Shown here in pieces: positions 13,587 through 13,644 of a stretch of 13,644 bases of DNA. The notes under the pieces were generated by a model that saw only the letters and a list, made by a program, of their open reading frames with translations, did not search any database and was not told the DNA's origin. The DNA is taken from NCBI GenBank assembly GCA_041846575.1, contig JBGZFC010000023.1, forward strand, positions 1 through 13,644, written 5' to 3'. The position numbers and the translations under genes are program-made. The stretch is from JBGZFC01 sp041846575. GTDB lineage: Bacteria; Bacteroidota; Bacteroidia; Bacteroidales; Dysgonomonadaceae. Positions within the stretch are counted from its first letter, which is position 1. Every line of letters starts with the position of its first letter.

Positions 13587-13644
13587 AAATCGTTTACTCG
13601 AAATCATTTCAAAGTAAAATGAAAATGTTTATCGGACAGCAATA
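13587..13644 (-). repeat. Inverted copy of the MITE-like element's left end
   Basis: Read on the minus strand from 13644, this matches 6572-6629 at 54 of 58 positions, beginning TATTGCTGTCCGATAAA. Similarity stops abruptly at 13586. The outer end coincides with the window edge, so the rest of the element, or its relation to a transposase, may lie outside. It may be an end of an IS, a solo end or a truncated MITE. Confidence 0.7.

Larger units (their letters stand above)
12840..13644. other. Gene-free, repeat-rich region
   Basis: I find no credible gene in these 805 bp. Two minus-strand open frames (13168-13386 and 13319-13516) lie over the repeats and encode a repeated VRNLFF..LLA..CQLL pattern, which is what translating the repeats gives. 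The region contains a plus-strand promoter-like site (12956-12984), a short inverted repeat AGGTC/GACCT (12855-12859, 12868-12872) upstream of the DUF2141 gene, a 7-bp stem CGTTGAT/ATCAACG (13088-13094, 13106-13112), the repeats R1-R4, and the inverted element end at its right edge. Confidence 0.6.

Noticed and set aside
6572..13644. The 7-kb segment as a composite transposon bounded by inverted ends
   Set aside because: It carries housekeeping murB and murA, its two ends do not belong to complete IS copies in view, and one end lies at the window edge; two separate insertions are simpler.

Overview
The window looks like chromosomal DNA of a Bacteroidota bacterium, probably an anaerobic member of the Bacteroidales. 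The evidence is A+T-rich DNA, -7 promoter boxes of the Bacteroidota type (TAnnTTTG) in front of several genes, A-rich translation starts without clear Shine-Dalgarno sequences, and genes typical of the phylum (DUF2141 protein, His-type Thi4, Asp-type MurA). The genus cannot be set from this sequence alone.

Layout. 1-236: a hairpin terminator and a promoter. 237-920 (+): a free-standing B3/B4-domain protein. 931-2139 (-): a two-TM sensor histidine kinase with no response regulator beside it. 2140-2489: an A+T-rich gap. 2490-5902 (-): a tight four-gene thiamin operon read thi4-thiE-thiC-thiD, with junctions of 1 nt or overlaps, under a TPP riboswitch (5977-6050) and its own promoter (6061-6068). 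6279-6410 (+): a 43-residue membrane peptide gene with its own promoter and a strong terminator. 6572-6774: a 203-bp MITE-like element with terminal inverted repeats. It ends 2 bp before the -33 box of the next gene. 6852-8918 (+): a secreted prolyl oligopeptidase. 9132-12215 (+): an RsmI-like methyltransferase, murB and murA, probably one transcript. 12421-12839 (-): a DUF2141 secreted-protein gene that appears frameshifted in a homopolymer next to its signal peptide. 12840-13644: no gene. It holds several copies of a ~60-bp degenerate repeat, an orphan promoter, and at the very edge an inverted copy of the left end of the MITE-like element.

How the genes work together. The thiamin operon makes both halves of thiamin phosphate and joins them. 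ThiC makes HMP-P, ThiD phosphorylates it to HMP-PP, Thi4 makes the thiazole, and ThiE couples the two. Thi4 replaces the usual ThiG/ThiS/ThiF/ThiH set and has His at the sulfur-donor position, as in the catalytic, sulfide-using Thi4 of methanogens rather than the single-turnover yeast enzyme. MurA and MurB carry out the first two committed steps of peptidoglycan precursor synthesis. This MurA has Asp where most have the Cys that fosfomycin alkylates.

I see no clearly new multi-gene system. The points most worth a second look are the His-type Thi4 operon with an unusual riboswitch expression platform, the MITE abutting a promoter and its inverted partner 7 kb away, the Asp-type MurA, and the frameshifted DUF2141 gene.
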